Of a DNA stretch of 42,116 bases, positions 1 to 7,966 are shown piece by piece. Source of the stretch: an uncultured Luminiphilus sp. GTDB lineage: Bacteria > Pseudomonadota > Gammaproteobacteria > Pseudomonadales > Halieaceae. The stretch is taken from NCBI GenBank assembly GCA_905479205.1, contig CAJQLP010000086.1:1-42116 (forward strand). The letters run 5' to 3'. Position 1 is the first letter of the stretch; every line of letters begins with the position of its first letter. The notes under the pieces are model-generated. The model was given only the letters and a program-made list of their open reading frames with translations. It was not told the DNA's origin and searched no databases. A program made the translations under genes and the position numbers.

Positions 1-174
1 CGTTTTATCTTCTCCGGGTGTTCCCGGCGCTCGGCCCTCGAATGTGTCTGAGGCCAATACTTTTACAATGTTCGTAAGCCGTTGAGCACTGATCTCTGTT
101 GCTTGTTCGGCGTGGGCTACCAGTGAGCTCAGCGAACAAAGCACTGCCAGTGTGAGAATGAAAAATCGTAGCAT
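1..174 (-). CDS. M28-family metallopeptidase, N-terminal fragment (cut by window edge)
   Basis: Only the first 58 codons are visible; the gene continues beyond base 1. The ATG is read from 174 leftward and has a GGAGA ribosome binding site a few bases upstream. Residues 1-22 form a typical Sec signal peptide (basic start, hydrophobic core, ending around AHA), so the product is exported. Residues 40-58 contain LASDTFEGRAPGTPGE, which in my knowledge is typical of the region after the signal peptide in secreted M28 zinc aminopeptidases. The metal-binding residues lie outside the window, so activity cannot be judged. It is 56 bases downstream of the Rieske gene on the same strand and may be co-transcribed, but a link to the catabolic cluster is unproven. 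Confidence 0.7.
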   Translation of the reverse strand, partial: MLRFFILTLAVLCSLSSLVAHAEQATEISAQRLTNIVKVLASDTFEGRAPGTPGEDKT

Positions 175-230
175 GGTGTTCTCCGCGTATCTGATGTGCC
201 TAGAGTAACCAATAGCGATGCGCTAATCTG

Positions 231-1376
231 TTATTCCCTATCGCTTGTCGCAAGCTGTCGGTGCAAGTTCTGATGAAAGGTGACAATTGCTTTCTCAAAA
301 TAGCCAAAGGTTAGGTGCGAATTGGCTTGAGTGGTTACGGTTTCCTGAATTGCGCGAGCGGCCTCCCGATCTTCTTCCTGCCCGGACTGATTAACAAATG
401 CAACGTCTCGCATGGCGTCTTCAATAGTAATGCTCTCATTGACCGTATCAGGATGTTTAACGCAGTAAGACTCCATGCGTGTCTGAGTAGGGCTTATAGG
501 TTCAATAATGGTCACGCTGGTATGTTTAGACAGCACCGCAACACTCACGTTGGGAAACAAGTGATAAACCAGGGTGGCTGATCCTGCGATTCGCCGCTGC
601 TCACGTTTTATTGCGCGTAGTTTCTCGATGCGCTTAAAGGGGTACACAATGCGTGAATTCTCGCCAAATGTCTCGACCACGTTGATGTTATCCAAGCCGA
701 ACGGATAGAAGGAATCTCGATGCAGAGATTTGATGTGGTATCCCTCTAGCAAGGTTTCAGTAAGTAGCTTCCAATTGGCGTTATCCTCAGTTGCACTTTG
801 ATGAAACAGGATTTGGTCGCGCGAAAAAAAATCAGGTGCGCAGTCCAGCATCGCGTCGGTAATCTCACCCTGTTGCATCACATAAACTAGGCCGCCTTTC
901 TCAACGGCACTCACCTCCACTAAACCATCGGCTGCCATATCCAAGTCAGGAAACGCGGCTTTTCCTGGGACGCCTTTCAGGGTTCCATCAAGATTGTAGG
1001 TCCAGCCGTGGTAGGGACACGAAAACGCGCGTGAGCAGCCTTGGCCTGCCGCAACTTGCATACCTCGGTGTCGGCAGGCATTGATGAAGGCACGCACTTT
1101 TCCATCTTGTCCCCGCGCAACCAGCAGTGGTGTCCCAGCGGCATTACGCGCCACGTAAGAGCCAGCGTCAGGTAGGGCACTAGAGGGGCAAAACACGACG
1201 GGGCGTTGTCGCAGTAGTGCTAGTTCTCGTTCAAATCGCGCTTGCTCGTAATAGCTCGATACAGGTTCATGCCACTGGGTCTCACCTAAGTCGGTGGTTC
1301 CGTTATCGATATGGTCAAAGATGCGGTCGATTACATCGAGTTCACACAGTAAGCCCAGCTGCTCGGCATTGAACAT
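231..1376 (-). CDS. Rieske non-heme iron oxygenase, alpha subunit
   Basis: Predicted ring-hydroxylating or Rieske-type monooxygenase, 381 residues. The Rieske [2Fe-2S] ligands are visible as C101-x-H103 and C120-x2-H123 (CRHRG...CPYHGW). The mononuclear iron site is visible as E-G-Y-H214-x4-H219. I chose the ATG at 1376, not an upstream extension to 1526, because the start has a GGAG site about five bases upstream, begins one base after the stop of the M48 gene, and the extension would run 50 codons inside that gene with no family resemblance. Electron-transfer partners (ferredoxin, reductase) are not in the window. The substrate is unknown; the BVMO further upstream on the same strand suggests an alicyclic or aromatic compound. 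Confidence 0.88.
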   Translation of the reverse strand: MFNAEQLGLLCELDVIDRIFDHIDNGTTDLGETQWHEPVSSYYEQARFERELALLRQRPVVFCPSSALPDAGSYVARNAAGTPLLVARGQDGKVRAFINACRHRGMQVAAGQGCSRAFSCPYHGWTYNLDGTLKGVPGKAAFPDLDMAADGLVEVSAVEKGGLVYVMQQGEITDAMLDCAPDFFSRDQILFHQSATEDNANWKLLTETLLEGYHIKSLHRDSFYPFGLDNINVVETFGENSRIVYPFKRIEKLRAIKREQRRIAGSATLVYHLFPNVSVAVLSKHTSVTIIEPISPTQTRMESYCVKHPDTVNESITIEDAMRDVAFVNQSGQEEDREAARAIQETVTTQANSHLTFGYFEKAIVTFHQNLHRQLATSDRE

Positions 1377-1377
1377 G

Positions 1378-2538
1378 TCACTCCGCTCCGTGTTCTGCCT
1401 TCCACTCCATCGCTCGACGTACCCTCCGCTCGACCGAGGGATGGGTATAGAAGAGCCATTCTTGTAGTTGCGTAGGTCTGGGGTAACGATATTCTGCGGT
1501 TTGCACAAGGGAGCTCGCGAGCGCATCAGGCAAATTGACTGACTCGAGGGAGTAGCGATCGGCCTCAGTTTCGTTGCTACGCGAAAGGGTATTGGTAATA
1601 GGCTGAGTGAGCGTCATTAGTAAGCCGACAATAAAAATAAGTACCGGGAGGCTCGCGGGATTACTGACATCTTCTTCAGCCCCGAAGAAACGAGCGATAG
1701 GGTTAAACAGTCTATCGGCCAGCAAAAAACTCACCATAACCAAGACAGTAAGCACAGCAACAATGTCCCACACATGACCGAGCACGTAGTGCCCGACTTC
1801 ATGCCCTGTCACCGCTTTTACTTCGTCGAGCGTTGCCGCGTCGAGCGCTACATCTGAAATCGCGATTCGCGCAGACGACCCTATTCCGCTCACATTGGCT
1901 GTAAAATTATTGGATTGGCGTGAACCGTCGTACATAAAAATACGGTCGGTCGGAATGCCGGCTTCAATGGCCATAGCCTCGACGGCATCTTTTACTTCAC
2001 CTTCCGGTACGGTTTTGTAATCGTTGAAGAGTGGCTCAATAGCAATGGGTCCCAATAGCAACAGCAGAGCGATAGAGCCTGCCGTCAAACTACCGGACCA
2101 AAGCCACCAGCGCGAACCTACACGCTGAATGAGCCCATAAACCGCAGTCAGAAATAGGCCCATAAAGAGGGTGTTCAATGCGAGGGCTAAACCACTTTGG
2201 CCGAGAAAGTCTGCCAGCGACTGACTTGTTCGCCCGTACAGTGTCTCTCGCCACCAGCCCGTATAGATGGACCACGGCAACTCAATAATTCCCGACAGCA
2301 CGAGGAAGCCAGCGCAAATACTAAAAGTGCGGAGAAAAAAGCCACGGTTGCTAAGAGTGGCAGCGATACGATGAAGTAATCCGCTGCGAACAATGAGCCA
2401 GGTGACAAGAACGGTGACGAGCAGTCCGCTGAGCATCAACCAATGATTGCCACTGGTGTACGCCGCCGCTTTCTCCAGCGCTTGGGTACCTAAGCTATTG
2501 ATGTAGTCCTGCGTTGCTTGTTCGGCATCAAATGTCAT
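1378..2538 (-). CDS. M48-family integral membrane zinc protease (Ste24/CAAX protease type)
   Basis: 386 residues with several hydrophobic segments (about 33-50, 70-88, 118-135, 150-170, 258-275, 297-315). The zinc-protease motif HEVGH is at 246-250 and the third ligand is E325 in NETEAD; a C-terminal HPSVERR is also typical of Ste24-like M48 proteases. Length and topology fit the Ste24/M48A group, whose bacterial members are thought to act in membrane protein quality control; bacteria have no farnesylated CAAX substrates of the yeast type. The start at 2538 has a GAGG site about seven bases upstream. Its stop is one base before the Rieske start, so the two are translationally linked, although its housekeeping nature makes it an odd partner. 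A 170-base spacer (2539-2708) separates it from the next gene; I see no convincing hairpin or promoter there. Confidence 0.92.
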   Translation of the reverse strand: MTFDAEQATQDYINSLGTQALEKAAAYTSGNHWLMLSGLLVTVLVTWLIVRSGLLHRIAATLSNRGFFLRTFSICAGFLVLSGIIELPWSIYTGWWRETLYGRTSQSLADFLGQSGLALALNTLFMGLFLTAVYGLIQRVGSRWWLWSGSLTAGSIALLLLLGPIAIEPLFNDYKTVPEGEVKDAVEAMAIEAGIPTDRIFMYDGSRQSNNFTANVSGIGSSARIAISDVALDAATLDEVKAVTGHEVGHYVLGHVWDIVAVLTVLVMVSFLLADRLFNPIARFFGAEEDVSNPASLPVLIFIVGLLMTLTQPITNTLSRSNETEADRYSLESVNLPDALASSLVQTAEYRYPRPTQLQEWLFYTHPSVERRVRRAMEWKAEHGAE

Positions 2539-2708
2539 GTTGTGACCTCGTTAGCAATTATTATTGACGCCTTTCATATCATTATTCGTTGCGCGCAGTA
2601 AAATTGGACGAGCGACTTATTACGGCGACACGGGTGAGTAGCCTAGCAGTGCGCTGAAATTGTCGATATAGGGAAATTTGTCGAGATTAGGGAGTCAGCC
2701 AGGGAGGG

Positions 2709-3119
2709 TCACACCGTATTGATTAATAAGGTGTCCCAATAAAATGGCCGGAGCAGCACAATTTTCTCCGCTTTGAATTCTAGCCATTCGCAAATTAATG
2801 TCTCAAACGGCTCTGCGGTTTTTTTGCCAATGCCTTTCGCACTAATGAGAACCGCGACACTATCTTCGTTGCTAGTGAACGAAAGTGGTTCAACAGAGAA
2901 ATGCTGAAAGTGCGTAAACACCTGCTTGCCCAGAGTCTGCAGTCCTTCAAGGCCTTTATACGTTCCGTTAAAGGGTAAGCCCTGAGCTTCTACAATATGG
3001 AATTCGGGGTGTAGAAGTGTGGCAACGGTACTCCAATCACCCTTAATCGCAGCGCTGTAAAACAACTCAGCGCTGTCAAGATTCCTTTGGCGCGCCATTG
3101 TGTTTGATATCTTGGTCAT
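2709..3119 (-). CDS. NTF2-like / SnoaL-type small protein
   Basis: 136 residues with the layout of the SnoaL/ketosteroid-isomerase (NTF2) fold: an N-terminal helix (LDSAELFYSAAIKGDW), the LLHPEFHI turn, and a curved sheet ending in a WLEF...LLRPFYWD strand. This fold binds small hydrophobic ligands and includes isomerases, dehydratases and cyclases. I cannot assign catalytic residues. The first ATG (3119) is preceded by AAGGTGG about nine bases upstream; the internal ATG at 3098 has no ribosome site. It lies downstream of the BVMO on the same strand, so it may act on a BVMO pathway intermediate. It is one of four NTF2-fold genes in the window. Confidence 0.75.
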   Translation of the reverse strand: MTKISNTMARQRNLDSAELFYSAAIKGDWSTVATLLHPEFHIVEAQGLPFNGTYKGLEGLQTLGKQVFTHFQHFSVEPLSFTSNEDSVAVLISAKGIGKKTAEPFETLICEWLEFKAEKIVLLRPFYWDTLLINTV

Positions 3120-3156
3120 CGCACCAAACCACCTTTTTTCTATGTCTTGGAAATGA

Positions 3157-3180
3157 CAACGCCGCTGTTAAGCGGCGTTG
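3157..3180 (-). terminator. Perfect 10-bp hairpin downstream of the BVMO gene
   Basis: CAACGCCGCT and AGCGGCGTTG form a perfect 10-bp stem with a GTTA loop. It lies 39 bases after the BVMO stop and 38 bases before the NTF2 gene start, on the transcribed minus strand. No uridine run follows, so it is not a canonical intrinsic terminator. It may attenuate transcription or protect the 3' end of the BVMO message. Confidence 0.45.
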
Positions 3181-3218
3181 CATGTAGGTCAAATTTCACC
3201 GTTAGGTGCCCTTGAATG

Positions 3219-4841
3219 TCAGGCAGCATGCTCGGCGAATTCTAGCTCTGGGAAGCCGTTGTCCGCTGACTCTTTGAGCTTGTCGTAATAGACGTTGGCG
3301 CCGCCAAAATAAATTAACACGCGCGGCTTTCGGTCCTCTCGGTTTGCCCCCATCATCCAAGAATTCACCTTGTCACCTTCGGCCATTAGCGTTTGCTCAT
3401 GGATTTCTGCTGTGTGAGCTGTCCACTCATCCTCGGCTTGCTGGCTCGGATAAAATACTTCCTTCCCTTCTCGCTTCATCTGCTTAATACAGTTTGCAAT
3501 GTATTGGGCATTTTGATCGATCGAGGTCGGGAGGTTGGCGAAGGGCGCTTGCGGTCCCGTGACCATGAAAAAGTTGGGATAGCCTGATACCGCGACGCCC
3601 ATGATTGAGCTTGATTGATCTTGCCACTTGTCGCGAAGTGTTTCACCGGTTGCACCAACAATGTCCATTGCCTCCAGTGCACCCGTGTACGCATTAAAGC
3701 CGGTTGCAAGTACGATGATGTCAAATTCGTACTCATGCTCGCTGGTGCGGACACCTGTTTCAGTAATTGTTTCGATAGGCTCGCGATCTTTGATATCCAC
3801 GAGATGGACATTGTCGCGATTAAACGTTTCGTAGTAGCCGTGATCCAAAGGCGGGCGCTTAGCAAACAGCGGATAACCTTTTGGCGTTAGAAGATCGGCG
3901 AGTTCCGGGTCATCGACCTTCGCTTTGATCATCTTCTCAATAATAAAGTCGGCGGCCGCCTGGTTTGCTTCTGGTGATGCGAGGAGATCATCAAAGGTTT
4001 CGAACACCCAACGGAAGCTACCGTGCCAGTTCTCTTCAAACACCTGGCGAATTTCTTCGGGGGTGCTGTCGGCAATTGTACGACCTGACGGCGGGTTAAA
4101 TGCCATGCCAAACACGTGGTTTCGACACTTGGCGATAATCTCGTCATAGTTTTCTTTGATCTCTTTTTCCCACTCAGGCGTCATCGGCTTTTGCATCGCC
4201 GGCATCACGAAATTAGGCGTTCGCTGGAACACGGTAACGTCAGCTGCGACTTTGGCGAGCTCGGGAAGCATTTGTACGGTGGTCGCGCCTGCTCCGATGA
4301 TGCCGATACGCTTGCCTTCATATTCCAATTCCTCGGGCCAGCGTGAGGAGTGGAATAAGGGCCCTTTAAACGTATCCATGCCTTTGAGATTTGGAATTTG
4401 CGGCTCTGAGATCATACCCATTCCACTAATAAAGTAGCGACATGTATAGGTTTCGCCGCTCCCTGTTGTCACCAGCCATGTGCCGTTATCTTGGTATTCG
4501 GCGCTCTTTATCTCAGTATCAAACTGAATGTCCCGCCACATATCGAATTTATCAGCGACAAAGCGAAGGTAATTTTGTGTTTCTTTCCAACCAGGATATC
4601 GGCGTGACCAGGTCCATTCCTGTAAAACCTCTTCAGAAAAGGTTAAGCAGTAGTAGTAGCCTTCGCTGTCGGTGGCTGCGCCAGGGTATTTATTCCATGC
4701 CCATGTGCCGCCGATGTCGGTGGCGCGATCGAAGACCTTCAATGACAAACCCGCTTCGCGCAAATAATGAATGAGGGTTATGCCGGCGAAGCCCGCGCCC
4801 ACCACAATGGCGTCATAATCTACGTGTTGATTGTTTTGCAT
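3219..4841 (-). CDS. Flavin-containing Baeyer-Villiger monooxygenase
   Basis: 540 residues, the usual length for class B type I Baeyer-Villiger monooxygenases, which use FAD, NADPH and O2 to convert ketones to esters or lactones. Visible: FAD-binding GAGFAG at 15-20; the family fingerprint FKGPLFHSSRWP at 158-169 (FxGxxxHxxxWP); a second dinucleotide fold GAGATT at 183-188; and the late LATGF motif. The chosen ATG at 4841 has AAGGAG nine bases upstream; an ATG 14 codons earlier lacks one. It heads a minus-strand unit and is transcribed away from the LinA-like/TonB receptor operon. The shared control region carries the putative operator. It probably performs the ketone-to-ester/lactone step of the cluster; cyclic versus linear ketone preference cannot be read from sequence alone. 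Confidence 0.93.
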   Translation of the reverse strand: MQNNQHVDYDAIVVGAGFAGITLIHYLREAGLSLKVFDRATDIGGTWAWNKYPGAATDSEGYYYCLTFSEEVLQEWTWSRRYPGWKETQNYLRFVADKFDMWRDIQFDTEIKSAEYQDNGTWLVTTGSGETYTCRYFISGMGMISEPQIPNLKGMDTFKGPLFHSSRWPEELEYEGKRIGIIGAGATTVQMLPELAKVAADVTVFQRTPNFVMPAMQKPMTPEWEKEIKENYDEIIAKCRNHVFGMAFNPPSGRTIADSTPEEIRQVFEENWHGSFRWVFETFDDLLASPEANQAAADFIIEKMIKAKVDDPELADLLTPKGYPLFAKRPPLDHGYYETFNRDNVHLVDIKDREPIETITETGVRTSEHEYEFDIIVLATGFNAYTGALEAMDIVGATGETLRDKWQDQSSSIMGVAVSGYPNFFMVTGPQAPFANLPTSIDQNAQYIANCIKQMKREGKEVFYPSQQAEDEWTAHTAEIHEQTLMAEGDKVNSWMMGANREDRKPRVLIYFGGANVYYDKLKESADNGFPELEFAEHAA

Positions 4842-4955
4842 GGCGCTGCTCCTTGTTTGTATTTTTGGGTGAGTCGTTTCCACGTTGAGAAGCTGGACTG
4901 CGATTCAACCCGGTTATGTTTATTTGATAGTAGCGTTAAAGTCATTCTTATTAAA

Positions 4956-4974
4956 CTTGCTGGACGCAAGTAAG
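4956..4974. promoter_or_regulatory. Putative operator, copy 1 (CTTGC-N5-GCAAG)
   Basis: CTTGCTGGACGCAAGTAAG: inverted repeat CTTGC / GCAAG with a five-base spacer (six pairs counting the flanking A and T). It matches the motifs at 13134 and 31633 at the consensus CTTGCTnnRCGCAARYAAG. It lies 115 bases upstream of the BVMO start. Recurrence in three divergent promoter regions argues for a regulator site. The TetR protein encoded at 16629-17276 is the only transcription factor in the window and the natural candidate. Confidence 0.65.
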
Positions 4975-5075
4975 TTTCGCCATTCTGCATGTTTACGTCA
5001 ATCTCTTTCCGCAGACATTCTTGTACCAAAAGAAAATTTTTAGTCTGGCGGCTCAACCAAGATTACGCAAAACAC

Positions 5076-5104
5076 TTGACTATCGTAACGTCTTTCAATA
5101 GCTT
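5076..5104 (+). promoter_or_regulatory. Candidate sigma-70 promoter for the plus-strand operon
   Basis: TTGACT (5076-5081) and TAGCTT (5099-5104) are separated by 17 bases. The -35 is good and the -10 is poor. It is about 75 bases before the LinA-like gene, and the degenerate operator at 5102 would overlap the -10, consistent with repression. This is a motif match only. Confidence 0.3.
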
Positions 5105-5120
5105 GCTAGTCACAAACAAG
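5102..5120. promoter_or_regulatory. Putative operator, degenerate copy
   Basis: CTTGCTAGTCACAAACAAG agrees with the copy at 13134 at 15 of 19 positions (the CTTGCT and CAAACAAG ends match; the centre differs). It ends 58 bases before the start at 5179, similar to the 65 bases between the 13134 copy and its plus-strand gene. The match is weaker than the three main copies. Confidence 0.35.
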
Positions 5121-5178
5121 AAAGACTGTCGTGCTCGGCGCGATGAATAACAAATAAAAAAAACTGATTGGTAAATGT

Positions 5179-5643
5179 ATGAGCGAAGCTTTGTTGGAGC
5201 GACTAGACCGCCTTGAAAGCCGGGTAGACATCGAGGCTCTGGCCTCTAATTATTGTCATGGCTTTGATAAACGCGATGAAGCCCTATTTATGAGCATTTG
5301 GAGCGATGACTGCATTTGGAATATAGGCCCACCGTTCGGCTCGTTTGAGGGTTCTGCGGGAGTTCATCACGCTTTGATTGACATTCTTTGGCCCGCATGG
5401 GGTATTAGCCAGCACGTGACGTCTAATCTCGTCGTTAACTTTATCGATAATGATCATGCAACATCGCGATGTGATGTCGATTGTACTGGGACGCTTGCAG
5501 ATTCGAGGGAGGCCACCTTCGTAGGCGCGACGTATAGCGATGTGCTAGAGCGCCGGGATGGGGCCTGGAAGATTAAGCAGCGCGATGTTGTTATTCACTA
5601 TTTCAACTCATTTTCAGGGACCAACTTGTCGGCCCCTAGTTAG
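5179..5643 (+). CDS. LinA / scytalone-dehydratase-like NTF2-fold protein
   Basis: 154 residues. It resembles, from my memory of the family, gamma-hexachlorocyclohexane dehydrochlorinase LinA. Shared features are an opening LDRLxSR, DKR around the catalytic Asp (here D30), SIWxDD, a LWP, an H-x2-TNL-like block (here H79 in QHVTSNL), and a final ERRDGxWK followed by a YF near the C terminus. LinA uses an Asp-His dyad about 48 residues apart; here D30 and H79 are 49 apart. The natural reaction could be a dehydratase, isomerase or HX elimination; I would not call it a dehalogenase on this basis. It is the first gene of the operon with a TonB receptor, and divergent from the BVMO. The ribosome binding site is weak. 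Confidence 0.75.
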   Translation: MSEALLERLDRLESRVDIEALASNYCHGFDKRDEALFMSIWSDDCIWNIGPPFGSFEGSAGVHHALIDILWPAWGISQHVTSNLVVNFIDNDHATSRCDVDCTGTLADSREATFVGATYSDVLERRDGAWKIKQRDVVIHYFNSFSGTNLSAPS

Positions 5644-5735
5644 TGTGGTCTGCGAAAGAGTAAACTGATGTAAAGTAAAAACAAAAATACAAACTTAACC
5701 ATAAGCTCAAAGGCACTTAGCCAGAGGTAAAAGCC

Positions 5736-7964
5736 ATGAAAAAAACCCCAATAGCCCTCGCTGTTTTAGCAGCAGCTTCAATGGTCCCGGTCGCCACGCC
5801 TGTATTTGCGCAAGATTTTGCGCTTGAAGAGGTCGTGGTAACCGCGCGTAAACGTACTGAGAGCCTTCAAGACGTTGGCTTTTCGGTCAGCGCTCTATCG
5901 CAGTCTCAAATTGATGGGCAGTTCGCCCGTGATATCACTGATCTTGCGAATATCTCGCCCAATATTGTCATCGACGACACGGCTCAAGGTCCAGGTGGCG
6001 TTGCGGCGATCTTTATCCGAGGCATTGGTGTTGCCGACGTGGAAAAGAACTTTGACCCCGCGGTAGGTGTTGTGGTCGACGGCATGTTCATTGGATCCAA
6101 TGCGGGCAGCCTGCTGCGCAGCATTGACATCGCCAGTATGGAAGTACTTCGCGGTCCCCAGGGCACCCTGTTTGGTCGTAACACCATCGGCGGTATTATC
6201 AATATCACGCGAACAAAGCCCACCGGCGAAGTTGGCGGTAAGTTCCGCGCAGGTTACGAGGAGTACGACACGTATTACGCCGATGGTATTTTTAACTTTG
6301 GTGTTGGCGAGGATCTCGCGATTAAGTTGACCGGCGCTGTTCGGGACCAACAGGAAGGCTATTACCAAAACGATGCAATCGGTCGCGACGTGGGTCGTAA
6401 CGACTACCAGTCTTACGGCTTAAACGCACTGTGGACTCCCACTGACGATCTTGAAATTGAATACACCGGGCAGTTTGAGGAGACCGACCAAGATACGCCG
6501 CCGCTTCTCAATACTGCGCAGCCTCGGCACCTATTTTGCTCAGCCTATGGCTATTGCTCTCCCAGCGAAAATTCAACCATCACTGGTGATCGCAGAAAGA
6601 CGGCGAACGTCGGTTATATCCCACCGGACCCCAACGGGGCGGCTTTCGCTGCGTCAACGCCAGATCAAGCCCGCGAAGCAGAAATGGCGGCAACGTTTGA
6701 TGCCGATACCCACATTCTGGAAGTAGGCTGGCAGGCGACGGATGCGCTGCGACTTGACTATGTCTATGGCAGCTACGAGTCAGATGAGACGATTATTTCA
6801 AACTGGGACGGTACGCCAACTTTCTTGTACGGCACTACACGTCCAGCGACTTATGAGCAGTCGACCCATGAATTCCGTGCAAGCTGGGACAATGGCGGCG
6901 CCATTAATGCGGTAGCCGGGGTTTATCTTTGGGATTCAGAGTACGAGATCGGACTGCGCAGTTGGGTGGGGTTCGTGACACCTGGCGTTATCCTCGATCT
7001 GTTACAGAACTCGCGTCAAGAGAGTGAGTCGCAGGCTATCTTTGCAGATATCGACTGGGCTATTAGCGATAAGCTGACGCTCAATATTGGTGGACGCTAC
7101 AACGAAGATGAAAAATGGACCTACCAAGACGGTTTGGTCAACGCCACGGCAAACGAGAGCTGGAATGAATTCACGCCTCGCGCCAGTCTTCGTTATCAAA
7201 TGACTGAAGGCCTCATGACCTATGCCACTTACTCTTCTGGCTTCCGAGCGGGCGGGTTTAATGGCCGGGTGAACTCAATAGAGGAAGCAACGCAGCCTTA
7301 CAACCCTGAGACAGTTGACAACTTTGAGCTTGGCTTCAAGTCAGAGTCGGATGATCGTCGCGTGCGTATCAACGGCTCGGTCTTCTACATGCAGTATGAC
7401 GACAAGCAGGAAGAACTCCAGCTGCCATCTGATACCGGTACTGGTCAGAAGACCGTCGTGACTAACGCATCGGAAGCGGCCATCTGGGGCGTCGAGTTAG
7501 AGGCGCAGGCGGTTATTGGTGAAGCGCTGACCGTGCGTGCCAATATCGGTTATCTCGATACCGAGTACGATAGCTTTCAATACACGGACGCGGTAACAGG
7601 CGGCACGGTTGACCTGAGCTATTTAGAGTTCCGTCGTGCACCTGATTTCACTGGTACGGTCGATGCTACCTATGAGTGGGACACATCGACGGGAAGAGTT
7701 TGGGTGCGCGGTGCATACCACTTCCTAGGCGAGCACCACGTCAACGTTACCAACTCACCTGAGCTAGAAAACGATGCGCAGCATCTACTCGACGCATCAG
7801 TGAATTGGGAAATGGATAACGTAAGAGTTAGCGTGTTTGGTAGAAACCTAAGCGATGAAGACGGTTATACCCACGGCTACGATGTGGCGGGCCTCTGGTC
7901 CTACGCTGCGGTACGAGCACCGCGTACTATTGGTGCCGAGATCGTTTACAACTTCGGAGAGTAA
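5736..7964 (+). CDS. TonB-dependent outer membrane receptor
   Basis: 742 residues. Signal peptide at 1-25 (MKKTPIALAV..., cleaved after VFA), then a TonB-box-like region EEVVVTARKR, a plug domain with VEVLRGPQGTLFGRNTIGG-type signature (here MEVLRGPQGT, about residues 132-155), and a long beta-barrel ending with a C-terminal aromatic-containing strand (IVYNFGE). It imports a substrate too large or hydrophobic for porins, using TonB energy. Co-transcription with a LinA-like protein, an NTF2 protein and an SDR, and no siderophore genes nearby, suggests an organic carbon substrate rather than iron. The start has an AGAGGT site. The next gene begins two bases after the stop. Numerous smaller reading frames in other frames here are shadows. 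Confidence 0.92.
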   Translation: MKKTPIALAVLAAASMVPVATPVFAQDFALEEVVVTARKRTESLQDVGFSVSALSQSQIDGQFARDITDLANISPNIVIDDTAQGPGGVAAIFIRGIGVADVEKNFDPAVGVVVDGMFIGSNAGSLLRSIDIASMEVLRGPQGTLFGRNTIGGIINITRTKPTGEVGGKFRAGYEEYDTYYADGIFNFGVGEDLAIKLTGAVRDQQEGYYQNDAIGRDVGRNDYQSYGLNALWTPTDDLEIEYTGQFEETDQDTPPLLNTAQPRHLFCSAYGYCSPSENSTITGDRRKTANVGYIPPDPNGAAFAASTPDQAREAEMAATFDADTHILEVGWQATDALRLDYVYGSYESDETIISNWDGTPTFLYGTTRPATYEQSTHEFRASWDNGGAINAVAGVYLWDSEYEIGLRSWVGFVTPGVILDLLQNSRQESESQAIFADIDWAISDKLTLNIGGRYNEDEKWTYQDGLVNATANESWNEFTPRASLRYQMTEGLMTYATYSSGFRAGGFNGRVNSIEEATQPYNPETVDNFELGFKSESDDRRVRINGSVFYMQYDDKQEELQLPSDTGTGQKTVVTNASEAAIWGVELEAQAVIGEALTVRANIGYLDTEYDSFQYTDAVTGGTVDLSYLEFRRAPDFTGTVDATYEWDTSTGRVWVRGAYHFLGEHHVNVTNSPELENDAQHLLDASVNWEMDNVRVSVFGRNLSDEDGYTHGYDVAGLWSYAAVRAPRTIGAEIVYNFGE

Positions 7965-7966
7965 GC

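Larger units (their letters stand above)
4842..5178. promoter_or_regulatory. Divergent control region between BVMO and LinA-like genes
   Basis: This 337-base region contains no gene I can support. It is AT-rich and must carry promoters for the BVMO (minus) and for the plus-strand operon starting at 5179. It contains one strong copy and one degenerate copy of the 19-bp motif found in the other two divergent regions, listed separately. The ribosome binding site before 5179 is weak (ATTGGTAAATGT). Confidence 0.6.

Noticed and set aside
1377-1526. Longer reading frame for the first Rieske protein
   Set aside because: The extra 50 codons lie inside the M48 gene, have no oxygenase-like residues, and the internal ATG at 1376 has a good ribosome site.
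5895-6368. Minus-strand 157-residue frame inside the first TonB receptor
   Set aside because: It runs antisense to a clear receptor gene, has no recognisable motif or ribosome site, and is a shadow of codon bias.
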